Positions 36,662 to 45,062 of a stretch of 64,000 nt of DNA are shown in pieces. The stretch is from Companilactobacillus mishanensis (GTDB taxonomy: Bacteria > Bacillota > Bacilli > Lactobacillales > Lactobacillaceae), in assembly GCF_003946505.1 (NCBI RefSeq), contig NZ_RHON01000001.1:186001-250000 (forward strand), given 5' to 3'. The position numbers were made by a program, and so were the translations under genes. How positions within the stretch are numbered: position 1 is the stretch's first letter; each line of letters starts with the position of its first letter. Under the pieces are notes generated by a model. The model was given only the letters and a program-made list of their open reading frames with translations. It did no database searches and was not told where the DNA came from.

Positions 36662-38434
36662 TTAGAATGCTCCCCCACCGGAACCTCCACTGGCACCACC
36701 ATCGCCACCAGTGAATCCTCCACCAGAAGGGCCACTATATTCGCCGAATCCATCTCCGTTGCTAGGAATATTATTAACGAAACTCATGCCGCCAAATAGC
36801 GCAACTGAGTATAAAACTGAAAAGTTGGGATCTAATGAGATTTTATCACCAAAAACAGTTCTTAATTGTGAAAGAACATTCTGTGAAATACCTAATGCTA
36901 CTGCATATGGCAGAATATCTTGCCACAAAGTTAAATCGTCGACCTTTGCAATTTCGATATCATTGATTGAAGTTAAAGTTTGTTTGAAAGTTAGTAACTC
37001 GGAAACTACAGCGTTTCCTTTCTCTGTGTACGGAGAAATGTGCTTCTTGCCGTATATGTATATTGACCAGCTAAAAATGATTGCAACCAAAGCAATTATA
37101 GTTGCTGTCATTAGACCTTTGCCGTTATACCAAGCTGTTAGTCCAAATAATGCCAAACCAAGCACAGAAGTAATTACAGCAAAGTTTTTAAGCATATCGA
37201 TCAACTTCGTATTAGCAGAACTTAAATACTTGTCTCTATCTTTAGCGACACGAACGCTCCATTCGACAAATTTATAAAATAAGTCTTCTCCTGGATACTC
37301 ATTGATTTGTTTAATTGAAACCTTTTTTCCATTTCCAACATGTTTGAATAAGAATTGAAAGAAATCGTCATGAATAAATTTTATTTCTTCAATTTCATAA
37401 GTATCCTCGGATCTAGTGATCTTAACATTGCCTTTATTTTGCTGAACTAATAATTCAGCCACGAAACTTTGTGCATCAGCACGATCAGCTTGGTCTAGTA
37501 AAATCTTTGCCATGCTTGGAGAGACTTCAGGTAGTTTGAATAGATCTTTGGATTTAGATGGTTCTGGAATATGAGATTCTGGTTGCTTACGCCATTTAAT
37601 AAACACAAATAAATACAACATAATGATGATTATCATGAAAATTGCAAGGTAAACGTAACTCGTAACTATGCTTTTTTGCCTTTGTTTATTAACGATTGCT
37701 GCCAATTTATCTTCTTTTTTGATGGTCGAATCTCGTTTATTTTTATTGACAGTATAGGTATTATCAGGAGTTACAGATTTTGGAAATATTGTAACTAGCC
37801 TCAATGGTTTATTGTGAGAAATGCTATCTAATTTGATATTAACTGTTCCATTTTTGCTGCTTACATTATTTGTATAATCAGTTGTTCCATGAACCCAGGA
37901 ATGAAAATCATTGATATGTCTTTGAGGTAAAGAGATTTGGATATCAACATCATGGAGTAAAACGTCCCAACCTCGCCCAATCGGAGTCCAATTAATTTCT
38001 GAAATGTCGTTGTAATTGGTTACTAATCCATCAATCTTATAGCGATAAATAAAAGTTACTTTTTTATTTGACACTCGATGATAGACATCGGTATATTTTT
38101 CATCATTTGAGGTTGATGTGTAAAAAGTGTTGTCATTTTTACTATTATTTTTAGTCAGAGAAATAGTTTTGTCATTCTCGATCACTGATACATCTGGATC
38201 AGATATTCCACCCATATCTCCTAATTGCTCGCGAAATTCAACTCCATGGAAATCACCTTTAAAATTATAGGTGATTCTACGAGTAACAGCTGCATCACCG
38301 TTTTTTTGAACATTCACATTAGCTTTGAAACTAGTAATTTCATATGAATTACTTGCTTTTACATTTGTTTGAGTTAAATATACAGTGAAAAAAATAGAGA
38401 ATATCAAACAAAAACTTAATACGTATTTCTTCAT
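36662..38434 (-). CDS. DUF2207 membrane protein, full length
   Basis: This 590-residue protein has a signal peptide (KKYVLSFCLIFSIFFTVYL), an extracellular beta-rich DUF2207 domain (about residues 30-220, with ITYNFKGDFHGVEFR), a transmembrane segment near 258-280 and a cytoplasmic region with two further membrane segments near 420-465. The C-terminus is extremely Gly-rich (GGFTGGDGGASGGSGGG). Function is unknown. The protein at 44153 resembles its second half. A cre-like site lies upstream at 38476. Confidence 0.88.
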   Translation of the reverse strand: MKKYVLSFCLIFSIFFTVYLTQTNVKASNSYEITSFKANVNVQKNGDAAVTRRITYNFKGDFHGVEFREQLGDMGGISDPDVSVIENDKTISLTKNNSKNDNTFYTSTSNDEKYTDVYHRVSNKKVTFIYRYKIDGLVTNYNDISEINWTPIGRGWDVLLHDVDIQISLPQRHINDFHSWVHGTTDYTNNVSSKNGTVNIKLDSISHNKPLRLVTIFPKSVTPDNTYTVNKNKRDSTIKKEDKLAAIVNKQRQKSIVTSYVYLAIFMIIIIMLYLFVFIKWRKQPESHIPEPSKSKDLFKLPEVSPSMAKILLDQADRADAQSFVAELLVQQNKGNVKITRSEDTYEIEEIKFIHDDFFQFLFKHVGNGKKVSIKQINEYPGEDLFYKFVEWSVRVAKDRDKYLSSANTKLIDMLKNFAVITSVLGLALFGLTAWYNGKGLMTATIIALVAIIFSWSIYIYGKKHISPYTEKGNAVVSELLTFKQTLTSINDIEIAKVDDLTLWQDILPYAVALGISQNVLSQLRTVFGDKISLDPNFSVLYSVALFGGMSFVNNIPSNGDGFGEYSGPSGGGFTGGDGGASGGSGGGAF

Positions 38435-38475
38435 AATATTGACCTAATCCCTCATATGTATTAGCTACAGTATAA

Positions 38476-38489
38476 CGTAATCGTTTACA
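38476..38489 (-). promoter_or_regulatory. possible cre site upstream of DUF2207 gene
   Basis: The minus strand reads TGTAAACGATTACG, matching the cre consensus except for the final base, 42 bp before the DUF2207 start. No clear promoter is seen around it, so the role is uncertain. Confidence 0.35.
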
Positions 38490-38519
38490 TTATGAGATGA
38501 ATATACAAATAAAAAGTAA

Positions 38520-38557
38520 AAAACCAGCAAAAGATTAGTTTATCTTTTGCTAGTTTT
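38520..38557 (-). terminator. terminator overlapping 3' end of gene 38540
   Basis: AGCAAAAGAT (38526-38535) pairs with ATCTTTTGCT (38542-38551), and A residues on the left give T residues in the minus-strand RNA. One arm includes the stop codon of the upstream gene. Confidence 0.75.
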
Positions 38558-39019
38558 TTCATTACCTAAATAATTCTTGATTCTCGGCATCTCCAACGAA
38601 GTGAATAGCAATGAGAATAAACCTCCGATAATAAATACAACAATGATATTGATCAAAAAACTGAAATCTACCGGTTCATGACCCTGTGAAGGAATGGCCA
38701 GCAATGTTATCACAAATCCCCATATTCCGGCATTCCATAAATTATATTTCCATGGTTGTAATTGATTATCTTTATTTACTAAAACATTTTTAACAAAAAG
38801 GTATTTAAGATATACCCAAACAAATCCGCTTATTAAAATAAAGATTGTTTTTACTAAACTAAAAAATGAAAAAGTCCCAAAAAAGAGATCCATCAATAAT
38901 GGAAATGCGAGGAAGAATGCTAATAACCATTTATTTGCGTAAAAGTAGTCTTTGATGTGCTTATTCAGTCTGAATTTTGTGACTGATTTTTGTATGTAAT
39001 CATCAAAAATTTCATTCAA
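38540..39019 (-). CDS. putative membrane protein, unknown
   Basis: This 159-residue protein has about four hydrophobic segments (LLAFFLAFPLLMDLFFG, LVKTIFILISGFVWVYLKYL, NAGIWGFVITLLAI, FLINIIVVFIIGGLFSLLF) with Lys-rich ends and no recognisable catalytic motif. AGGGTGAG precedes the ATG. It lies between the DUF2207 gene and the CAP-gene remnant, on the same strand. I do not recognise its family. Confidence 0.65.
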   Translation of the reverse strand: MNEIFDDYIQKSVTKFRLNKHIKDYFYANKWLLAFFLAFPLLMDLFFGTFSFFSLVKTIFILISGFVWVYLKYLFVKNVLVNKDNQLQPWKYNLWNAGIWGFVITLLAIPSQGHEPVDFSFLINIIVVFIIGGLFSLLFTSLEMPRIKNYLGNEKTSKR

Positions 39020-39087
39020 ATTCTCACCCTCTAACTATCTATTAATATCTTATCAAGTTTTACAAAATAAGTTAACTGTATAAATAA

Positions 39088-39123
39088 AAAAGACTTAAAG
39101 ATGTTAAAACCTTTAAGTCTAAA
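39088..39123 (-). terminator. terminator after CAP remnant
   Basis: AGACTTAAAG (39091-39100) pairs perfectly with CTTTAAGTCT (39111-39120), with T residues following on the minus strand. It lies downstream of the broken CAP copy and was probably its terminator. Confidence 0.8.
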
Positions 39124-39137
39124 AAGTGATAATATAA

Positions 39138-39302
39138 CTTTATTTTACAGTAGCCATGTCAGTGACGTCTGTACCCTTTTAGCCAAGCATTAGTACCAAT
39201 TCTGTAATATTTAACATTAGCTGTCAAATTGACAGAACGACGGTCAGTTTGCCATTCAGATAAAGTGCTGACATATCTATTAGTTGGATTTCCATAATTC
39301 TA
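39138..39302 (-). pseudogene. remnant of CAP/SLAP surface protein gene (C-terminal part)
   Basis: The minus strand encodes NYGNPTN, then EWQTDRRSVNLTANVKYYRI and GTNAWLKG, closely matching the last about 55 residues of the CAP protein at 45063-46310 (DYGNPTT, TDRRSINLTANVKYYRIGT, NAWLRGTDV). An extra T after the GGG codon shifts the frame away from the expected TDVTDMATVK ending, and an in-frame TAG precedes the match. Nothing upstream resembles the CAP domain. It is therefore the 3' end of a lost paralogue. The remaining gap to 39442 holds AT-rich DNA and a palindrome TGACGTCA at about 39334, with a possible -10 for the helicase gene. Confidence 0.85.
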
Positions 39303-39442
39303 GTGAGTTACAGATTATTATCAGAGTCGTTGATGACGTCATACTTATTTATAAGCTTTATTTCGATTGTTTAACCTTTTATAATTAAATTGGATAGTAT
39401 GTGACAAACTGTTCAATCTAATTATTGGAATGGAGAAAAATT

Positions 39443-42112
39443 ATGGGTAGATTCAATTTTCAATCGGGGACAAATTTTGAATATGCTTCCCCACAGTCAA
39501 TGTACAGTGATTATAAACAAAAAAAGATTCGTGGTATTTTAGACTATCAAGCAAACATTTTAGATCAATATATTAAAACTAAAAATGAAAATAGAGATGT
39601 TACCTTAGAACTTCCTACAGGAAGTGGTAAGACATTGGTAGCATTGATTCTCGGTGAATATTTAAGAAGAAAGAATCAACAAAAAGTGGTTTATGTATGT
39701 CTCAATAATCTATTGGTTGAACAAGTTGCAAGAGAAGCCGAAGAAAAATATGGAATTAACTGTCACACCTTTGTTGGGAAATTCAGCGAATACAAGGATG
39801 ATGAATTTATGGATTATAATAATGCTGAATCAATTGCAATAACAAGTTATAGTGTGATTTTCAATAAATACAGTAGATTCAAAGATGCTAATGTATTGTT
39901 CTTTGACGACGCACATAATGCATCACCATATGTTATCAGTAATTGGACATTAAAAATTGAAAAATCCAGTTATCAAGGTCTATTTGAAGAATTAGTTGAT
40001 ATTTTAAAAAATACTATTAATACTGACACCTATTCTCATCTAATGGGCACAATAAGGCCAGATCCCCACTGGGTCGATATGTTGCCGTTACCTTCATTTG
40101 ATAAAGTCGCTTCAAAATTATTGGGTACTATTTCAGCATCTAATGAAATAACAAATAACAGTGCAAATCATTTCGCCTTAGATAATATTCAGGATCATTT
40201 TTCAGCATGCAATTTATTCATGAATGAGCACAGTATTGAGATTTCTCCACAAATTGCGCCTTGCGACACAATCGCAAGCTTTCACAATGCGGAACGAAGA
40301 ATTTATCTCTCAGCAACTATAGGTCAAAGTGGTGAAATTGAAAGAACATTTGGAATTCATGATGCCACTCAAATTAAACTAAATCCTGATGAGATTCCAA
40401 GGATAGGAAGAAGGATGTTTGTATTCCCCAACCTTAAGTGGAGTAAACTAAATACACAAGAAGAATTATTTAACAACCTGCACCTTGAGAACAAAAGATC
40501 TGTTGCACTAGTTAAGTCAAAAAAAGAGGAAAACCATCTTCAGACTATCCTTGAGAAAAACAATCCCAGCTTAACCTCTTTCGACGGACTTAAATTACAA
40601 AAGAATATACGAGATTTTGCGGTTAAAGAAAATGTAATTGCCATTTTAGCGAACAGATATGATGGAATAGATTTTCCAGATAATATGAGTCATTTACTTC
40701 TACTAAAAGATTTACCAAGATATAAAAACTTACAAGAAATTTTTTTCTCAAGTAAATTAAAAGCTGCTCCTTTACTAGATGAGGCATTAAAAAATAAAAT
40801 AACTCAAGCAGTTGGAAGATGTACTAGAGGGACAAATGATTTCTCTGTCGTTGTTGTCGAGGGAAGAGACTTGGAAAGTATATTATCTGATATTAATAAA
40901 CGAAAGTTATTCTCTCCTGAGCTTCAGGCCGAAATTTCTATTGGAATGCAAGTCTCAACTCAAGCAGATGATTTTAATGATTTAATTGGAATATCCAAAG
41001 ATCTAATGAATCCAAAAAGTAAAATATGGTATGAGGTCAATGAAGGTATTATTGAACTCAGGAACAAAAAACTAAATGATATTAAAGACGATGCTGACAC
41101 TTTAATTTTAAAAAAAATCTCAAAAAATGAAGTTAAATTTCAATATTGCTTATGGAATGGTGCTACAAAAAAAGCATATGAAATTAGTAAATCTATTATT
41201 TTAGACCTGAAGAAATGTCAAAATGAGACATTGGAAGGTTTGCAAATGTATTGGAGATATTTAAATATTGCAATGTTGTATAGGATTGAAAATAATCATT
41301 TCAAGGGTAATTTAATTACTCAACAAATTAATAATTTGTTAGAAGATTCATATTTACTGCCCTGGTTTAAGTCGCTCCAGTACAGTTTTAATGTAAATGA
41401 AACACAATCAATTGATTCATTTAATGATTTGCGTATCGCAGATATGATAAATAATATTGAAAAAAATATTTCTAGTTCCGATTATGGTTCCAATTCATCC
41501 AGTCGTAGTAAAGCCTTTGAAAAGCAATGTGCTGAGATAACTTCGGGATTATCTCTATCAAACTACGATCAACAAGAAAAAGTAAAAGATCGAGGTATCA
41601 AATTTGAAAAGGCACTTACAAATCTTGGAAATGTGCTTGGATTCTTGACAAAGAATTCTACAAATTCAGCTGCACCTGATCCATGGTTCTATCTGGATGG
41701 AGGCACAATTGTTGTTTCTGAAGTAAAGTTATATGCAAATTACAAGCCAATCCCAGTGAAACATATTCGAGAATCCAGGGACCATCCTCAATGGCTCGCA
41801 AAAAACGAAATCGTTAGTTCAACAAGAATAATCAATGTATTGATATCTAATACCTTAAGTATCGAACCAAGTGCTAAACAATTGGTTAGCTCTTCTATAA
41901 AATATATTAATACGGAACAATTGCAAAAATTTGCAAAACTTGCGCTATCAACAATCAAGGAAATAAATGAGTTATATACAACAGAGGGAGATATTAGCTG
42001 GAATAAAAAAGCATCCTCCATAATTAGCAATAGCGTTATTAATCCAGCATCACTGGAGGAAAAAATAAAGAATTTACCACTTGTTAAAAACTTATCAACT
42101 GGATCTAACTAA
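39443..42112 (+). CDS. XPD/DinG-like helicase fused to PD-(D/E)XK nuclease
   Basis: This large 889-residue protein begins at ATG 39443, 7 bp after GGAG. Helicase motifs: Q-like ILDYQANILDQ, Walker A PTGSGKT (59-64), DDAH (155-158), SATIG in the middle and QAVGRCTRG (motif VI). The C-terminal helicase half with the IDFPDNMSHLLLLKDLP type resembles XPD/DinG rather than recQ or type I restriction helicases. Near the C-terminus D746, E760 and K762 (in APDPWFY and VVSEVKLY) form a PD-(D/E)XK nuclease signature. I infer a DNA-targeting antiphage or repair factor; no partner gene is adjacent. Confidence 0.75.
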   Translation: MGRFNFQSGTNFEYASPQSMYSDYKQKKIRGILDYQANILDQYIKTKNENRDVTLELPTGSGKTLVALILGEYLRRKNQQKVVYVCLNNLLVEQVAREAEEKYGINCHTFVGKFSEYKDDEFMDYNNAESIAITSYSVIFNKYSRFKDANVLFFDDAHNASPYVISNWTLKIEKSSYQGLFEELVDILKNTINTDTYSHLMGTIRPDPHWVDMLPLPSFDKVASKLLGTISASNEITNNSANHFALDNIQDHFSACNLFMNEHSIEISPQIAPCDTIASFHNAERRIYLSATIGQSGEIERTFGIHDATQIKLNPDEIPRIGRRMFVFPNLKWSKLNTQEELFNNLHLENKRSVALVKSKKEENHLQTILEKNNPSLTSFDGLKLQKNIRDFAVKENVIAILANRYDGIDFPDNMSHLLLLKDLPRYKNLQEIFFSSKLKAAPLLDEALKNKITQAVGRCTRGTNDFSVVVVEGRDLESILSDINKRKLFSPELQAEISIGMQVSTQADDFNDLIGISKDLMNPKSKIWYEVNEGIIELRNKKLNDIKDDADTLILKKISKNEVKFQYCLWNGATKKAYEISKSIILDLKKCQNETLEGLQMYWRYLNIAMLYRIENNHFKGNLITQQINNLLEDSYLLPWFKSLQYSFNVNETQSIDSFNDLRIADMINNIEKNISSSDYGSNSSSRSKAFEKQCAEITSGLSLSNYDQQEKVKDRGIKFEKALTNLGNVLGFLTKNSTNSAAPDPWFYLDGGTIVVSEVKLYANYKPIPVKHIRESRDHPQWLAKNEIVSSTRIINVLISNTLSIEPSAKQLVSSSIKYINTEQLQKFAKLALSTIKEINELYTTEGDISWNKKASSIISNSVINPASLEEKIKNLPLVKNLSTGSN

Positions 42113-42241
42113 AAATTTTACATACTGATTCCACTGATAATATTAACCACTTCCAGTATCGTGAATTTAAGAGCACGAAGTATTTTCATTCAAACATTTC
42201 ATGTTTTAATCTAATATTATTATGGAATTTGCTAACAAAAG

Positions 42242-42270
42242 TTTACTTTAATGGAAAATACATTTATAAT
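42242..42270 (+). promoter_or_regulatory. promoter of small SLAP protein
   Basis: TTTACT (42242-42247), a 17-bp spacer and TATAAT (42265-42270), 30 bp before the start of the secreted protein gene. Confidence 0.65.
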
Positions 42271-42299
42271 TAAATTTATAACAAATAAGGGGGTAAATT

Positions 42300-42698
42300 A
42301 TGAAGAAACTAAATATTTCATTACTCGTTGCAGTAATAGCATTGTCATTTGGTGCGAGTAATCTTGCAGTATCACACGCTTCTACTATGGATACTGCAGA
42401 TTTGAGTTATGTTTCATCCATCAGTAATATTAATGAAACTAAATATAACAATGAAGGTAATATTTCCAACGGTTCAATTCTCCGCATAAAAGATGACTCG
42501 CCAGTATATGCTTTAAAAGATGGTCGATTTGTATTAACAAATAGAGTCATATCCAGTGGTACAGATTGGTCTGTCGGCAGTACAGTTGAGACTTCCGCCA
42601 AATACCAATATTTTCAAATATCTAACAATGAATTTGTGAAAAATGGCATTAATATTGATTTGATTCAATTTTCAACTCTATTTCAAACACAAAGTTAG
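42300..42698 (+). CDS. small secreted SLAP-domain protein
   Basis: This 132-residue exported protein has a signal peptide (MKKLNISLLVAVIALSFGAS, cleavage near SHAS). The mature part contains one SLAP-like cell-wall repeat: SPVYALKDGRFVLTNR followed by a YQYFQISNNEFVKNG ending, similar to the surface-layer C-terminal repeats of lactobacilli. No enzymatic domain is present, so it would be a short wall-attached protein. GGGGGT lies before the ATG. Its own promoter suggests a single-gene unit. Confidence 0.72.
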   Translation: MKKLNISLLVAVIALSFGASNLAVSHASTMDTADLSYVSSISNINETKYNNEGNISNGSILRIKDDSPVYALKDGRFVLTNRVISSGTDWSVGSTVETSAKYQYFQISNNEFVKNGINIDLIQFSTLFQTQS

Positions 42699-43283
42699 TA
42701 TTCCATTTTGTTTAAAAATTGATTCGATTATTGGTTTTCATTTATCTACAATCTTTTCATGACTTTAGTTCATGTAAATTCATTGATTCAATAACAAGTT
42801 TCTTAATTTATTCATCGAGGTATAATGATTACAGCTATCGTCAGCCCTCTTTGTATCAGATACTTGACACTACGTAATATACTGTACTCTGCAAATCAAT
42901 TGGTTATTTAAGTTTTGTATTTGAATCTAACTGTTAATATGTTCATCGTATATGAATTTAAATTATTAAAATTTATCGATATTTTGTCACATCATTCTGA
43001 TGTGACATTTTTTAGCTATTATTGAGAGTGTTCTTATTTTATTATTAATGCATCTAATTTGACTTCCAGTCATATTACATTGATACTCAAACATTCGTGA
43101 CAATTTGCAGATGGGTATCAAAAATTATTGAAATCATTTAGATCATTGTCCAATGTTGTTATGCTACGAGTACAACTCATACTATTAGTCTGAAATTACT
43201 AATTCAATAAATTATAATTTGATCTGTGAAATTTAAAGTGTAAGAGAAATAATTTCACAAATATTTTTAAAATATTGAACAAT
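42699..43283. other. 585-bp gene-free AT-rich stretch
   Basis: No convincing ORF is seen on either strand. The one strong signal is the terminator at 42985-43013. A TATAAT at about 42823 and a TTGACA at about 42868 are present but without good partner boxes. Confidence 0.5.
42985..43013 (+). terminator. strong orphan terminator
   Basis: TGTCACATCA (42985-42994) and TGATGTGACA (42998-43007) form a perfect 10-bp stem with a 3-nt loop, then T6. It is 287 bp past the nearest upstream stop codon, so it either ends a long 3'UTR or an unannotated small RNA. Confidence 0.8.
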
Positions 43284-43328
43284 AAAAAAACTCTTATACT
43301 GTTATCATGTAGCAACAGTATAAGAGTT
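43284..43328 (-). terminator. terminator of frameshifted secreted protein gene
   Basis: AACTCTTATACTGTT (43289-43303) pairs perfectly with AACAGTATAAGAGTT (43314-43328); 15 bp, with A residues at 43284-43290 giving the minus-strand T run. Confidence 0.9.
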
Positions 43329-43339
43329 CGTCAACGTAA

Positions 43340-43938
43340 TTATCTTATAGTATATGAACATGTGGCTGTAAATTCATTTAATGCAGCATATGGACTAACA
43401 GGGAATACATATCCCCTTAAGACGCCAACGTAGTTTCCTTTTCCACCAGCTAAGAATGTTTTGTCGTAAGATATTGAACCGCCAGTTTGACGATAACTAT
43501 CTAACTTAACCCCATTCATGATGACATCAAGATTTACTCCCATTGGAATACTTGAATTTATTACATAAAATCTATATTCAACAGTATTGTTGCCAATATA
43601 GTACACATAGAATTTGTAAGAGAAAACTCCAGCTGGAATTGTGTTTCCTCCTTGTGTTGAAGATCCGTAATTGGGAGCTGAATGTGACTGTGAGCTTCCA
43701 GAACCAGAACCATCATTACGACGATTTGTAAAAATCAATGAAGATGTTCCCGTCTTGCTTGCAAGGAGCTTACCTCCGCCATTACTTGCAGACTGAACAT
43801 CTGTCGTATATGATGCATTGTTAGCAACATAGTTCTCGGTTGGGTTAATGTCAGCCTTTACATTTAATCCACCAATTGTCAAAAATAACAACACGGTACT
43901 AAAAACGGTTGCGAATAATATCGAAAAAATTTTTTCAT
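43340..43938 (-). pseudogene. secreted protein gene with frame break in signal peptide
   Basis: From 43894 the minus frame encodes 184 residues rich in Ser, Gly, Asn and Tyr, unrecognised. The proper start appears to be ATG 43938 (GAGGGG 6 bp upstream), but the frame runs to a stop after the A6T6 tract at 43924-43935. With one more A the sequence would read MKKIFSILFATVFSTVLLFL, then TIGGLNVKADI, a perfect signal peptide joined to the mature protein. The break could be phase variation by tract slippage, a sequencing error or decay. If not repaired, only a weak internal GTG start is left. Confidence 0.7.
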
Positions 43939-44152
43939 AACTTTCCCCTCTTTAAATATAATTTTTTTAATACATTGTTATCATATCATAAATTAATTTT
44001 ATATTAAATATTTATTTTCTGACAATGCTGTATCGTTGAGTACATAATATTTTTGTTTGGAAGACAAAAATACTTCAATAATAAACCCAATTGTATTAAA
44101 AAATTATAAATGTAAACCATTAACAATGGTTAGTCCAAATCGGTAAGATAAT

Positions 44153-45034
44153 CTAATTGAATCCCGGACTTTTTAAGAACGCAGCATACAAAGCCGATGC
44201 AAACTCAAAGTAGTGGTTCAAATTACTAGTATGAGATATTGTGTAAAAACTATAACTACTTGGATTTATTTCAAGTGAGATGGAAAAAGGAATCAGACTT
44301 TTCCAAAGATCGTAATTTGTACTCATTAGTTTTTTATTATTTAAAGGATCACTAAGGAATGATCTTAATGCTTTTAATTCTGATAATAATTCCTGCCCCA
44401 GCGGAGTATAGATTTGAGTACTAAAAGTTATTTTTTTAGTTAAAAGTACGCTGAAAAGACCAAGTGATGAAAGAGCAATTGAAATCCATAATGATTCAGC
44501 AAAAAAAATCAACGTAATGGTTACAAGTAAAATGGTAATTATCATCCAAGCAAAGATTGAAACTTTCAACATCCCATGTATTCTCGTTTTATTATTATCT
44601 ACGTACTTACTTTTTCCAATCGCAACACGATATGTCCACTTAATAAACTCAATTCTTAATTTTTTATCGGGAAATTCAGAAATATCTTCCAATGTTACTT
44701 GTTTACCATTTCCAACTTCTTCCATGAGGAACCTTAAAAATTCATCGTTAGGATTGTTTAGAAAAACAATAACAAACTTATCTTCAATTTGATTGACTTC
44801 AACAGTATTCTGTAAAACCAGAAATTGAGATATTAAGCAAGATAAATCTGCATGATCATACCCAGTATAGAGAATTTTTGCCATCACTGGATTGACGTTC
44901 GGAACACGTACCCACTTTTCGTAATCTTCAACATTGTATTTTATTCTATAAGAGTGATTGAAAGTAAAATATAGCATTATTATTGACGGTATTGAAACTA
45001 TCATGATGGAAAAAAAACATATGAGTATAAACAT
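44153..45034 (-). CDS. shortened DUF2207-like membrane protein
   Basis: This 293-residue protein aligns with the second half of the DUF2207 protein at 36662: NPVMAKILYTGYDHAD vs SPSMAKILLDQADRAD, EEVGNGKQVTLEDISEFPD vs KHVGNGKKVSIKQINEYPG, and FIKWTYRVA vs FVEWSVRVA. It keeps an N-terminal membrane anchor (LICFFSIMIVSIPSIIMLYF) and two membrane segments but lacks the extracellular DUF2207 domain and the Gly-rich tail. GAAGGGAAT precedes the ATG. It follows the CAP gene by 28 bp and is probably cotranscribed with it. Confidence 0.8.
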   Translation of the reverse strand: MFILICFFSIMIVSIPSIIMLYFTFNHSYRIKYNVEDYEKWVRVPNVNPVMAKILYTGYDHADLSCLISQFLVLQNTVEVNQIEDKFVIVFLNNPNDEFLRFLMEEVGNGKQVTLEDISEFPDKKLRIEFIKWTYRVAIGKSKYVDNNKTRIHGMLKVSIFAWMIITILLVTITLIFFAESLWISIALSSLGLFSVLLTKKITFSTQIYTPLGQELLSELKALRSFLSDPLNNKKLMSTNYDLWKSLIPFSISLEINPSSYSFYTISHTSNLNHYFEFASALYAAFLKSPGFN

Positions 45035-45062
45035 CTAGATTCCCTTCAAACAAACAATTTCA

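Noticed and set aside
36711-37277. 188-codon + strand ORF opposite DUF2207
   Set aside because: It is antisense to a Gly-rich coding region, which makes long Pro-rich frames on the other strand; no motif or SD found.
39443-42112. Type I or III restriction subunit
   Set aside because: No methyltransferase or specificity gene is adjacent, and the helicase C-terminal half looks XPD/DinG-like.
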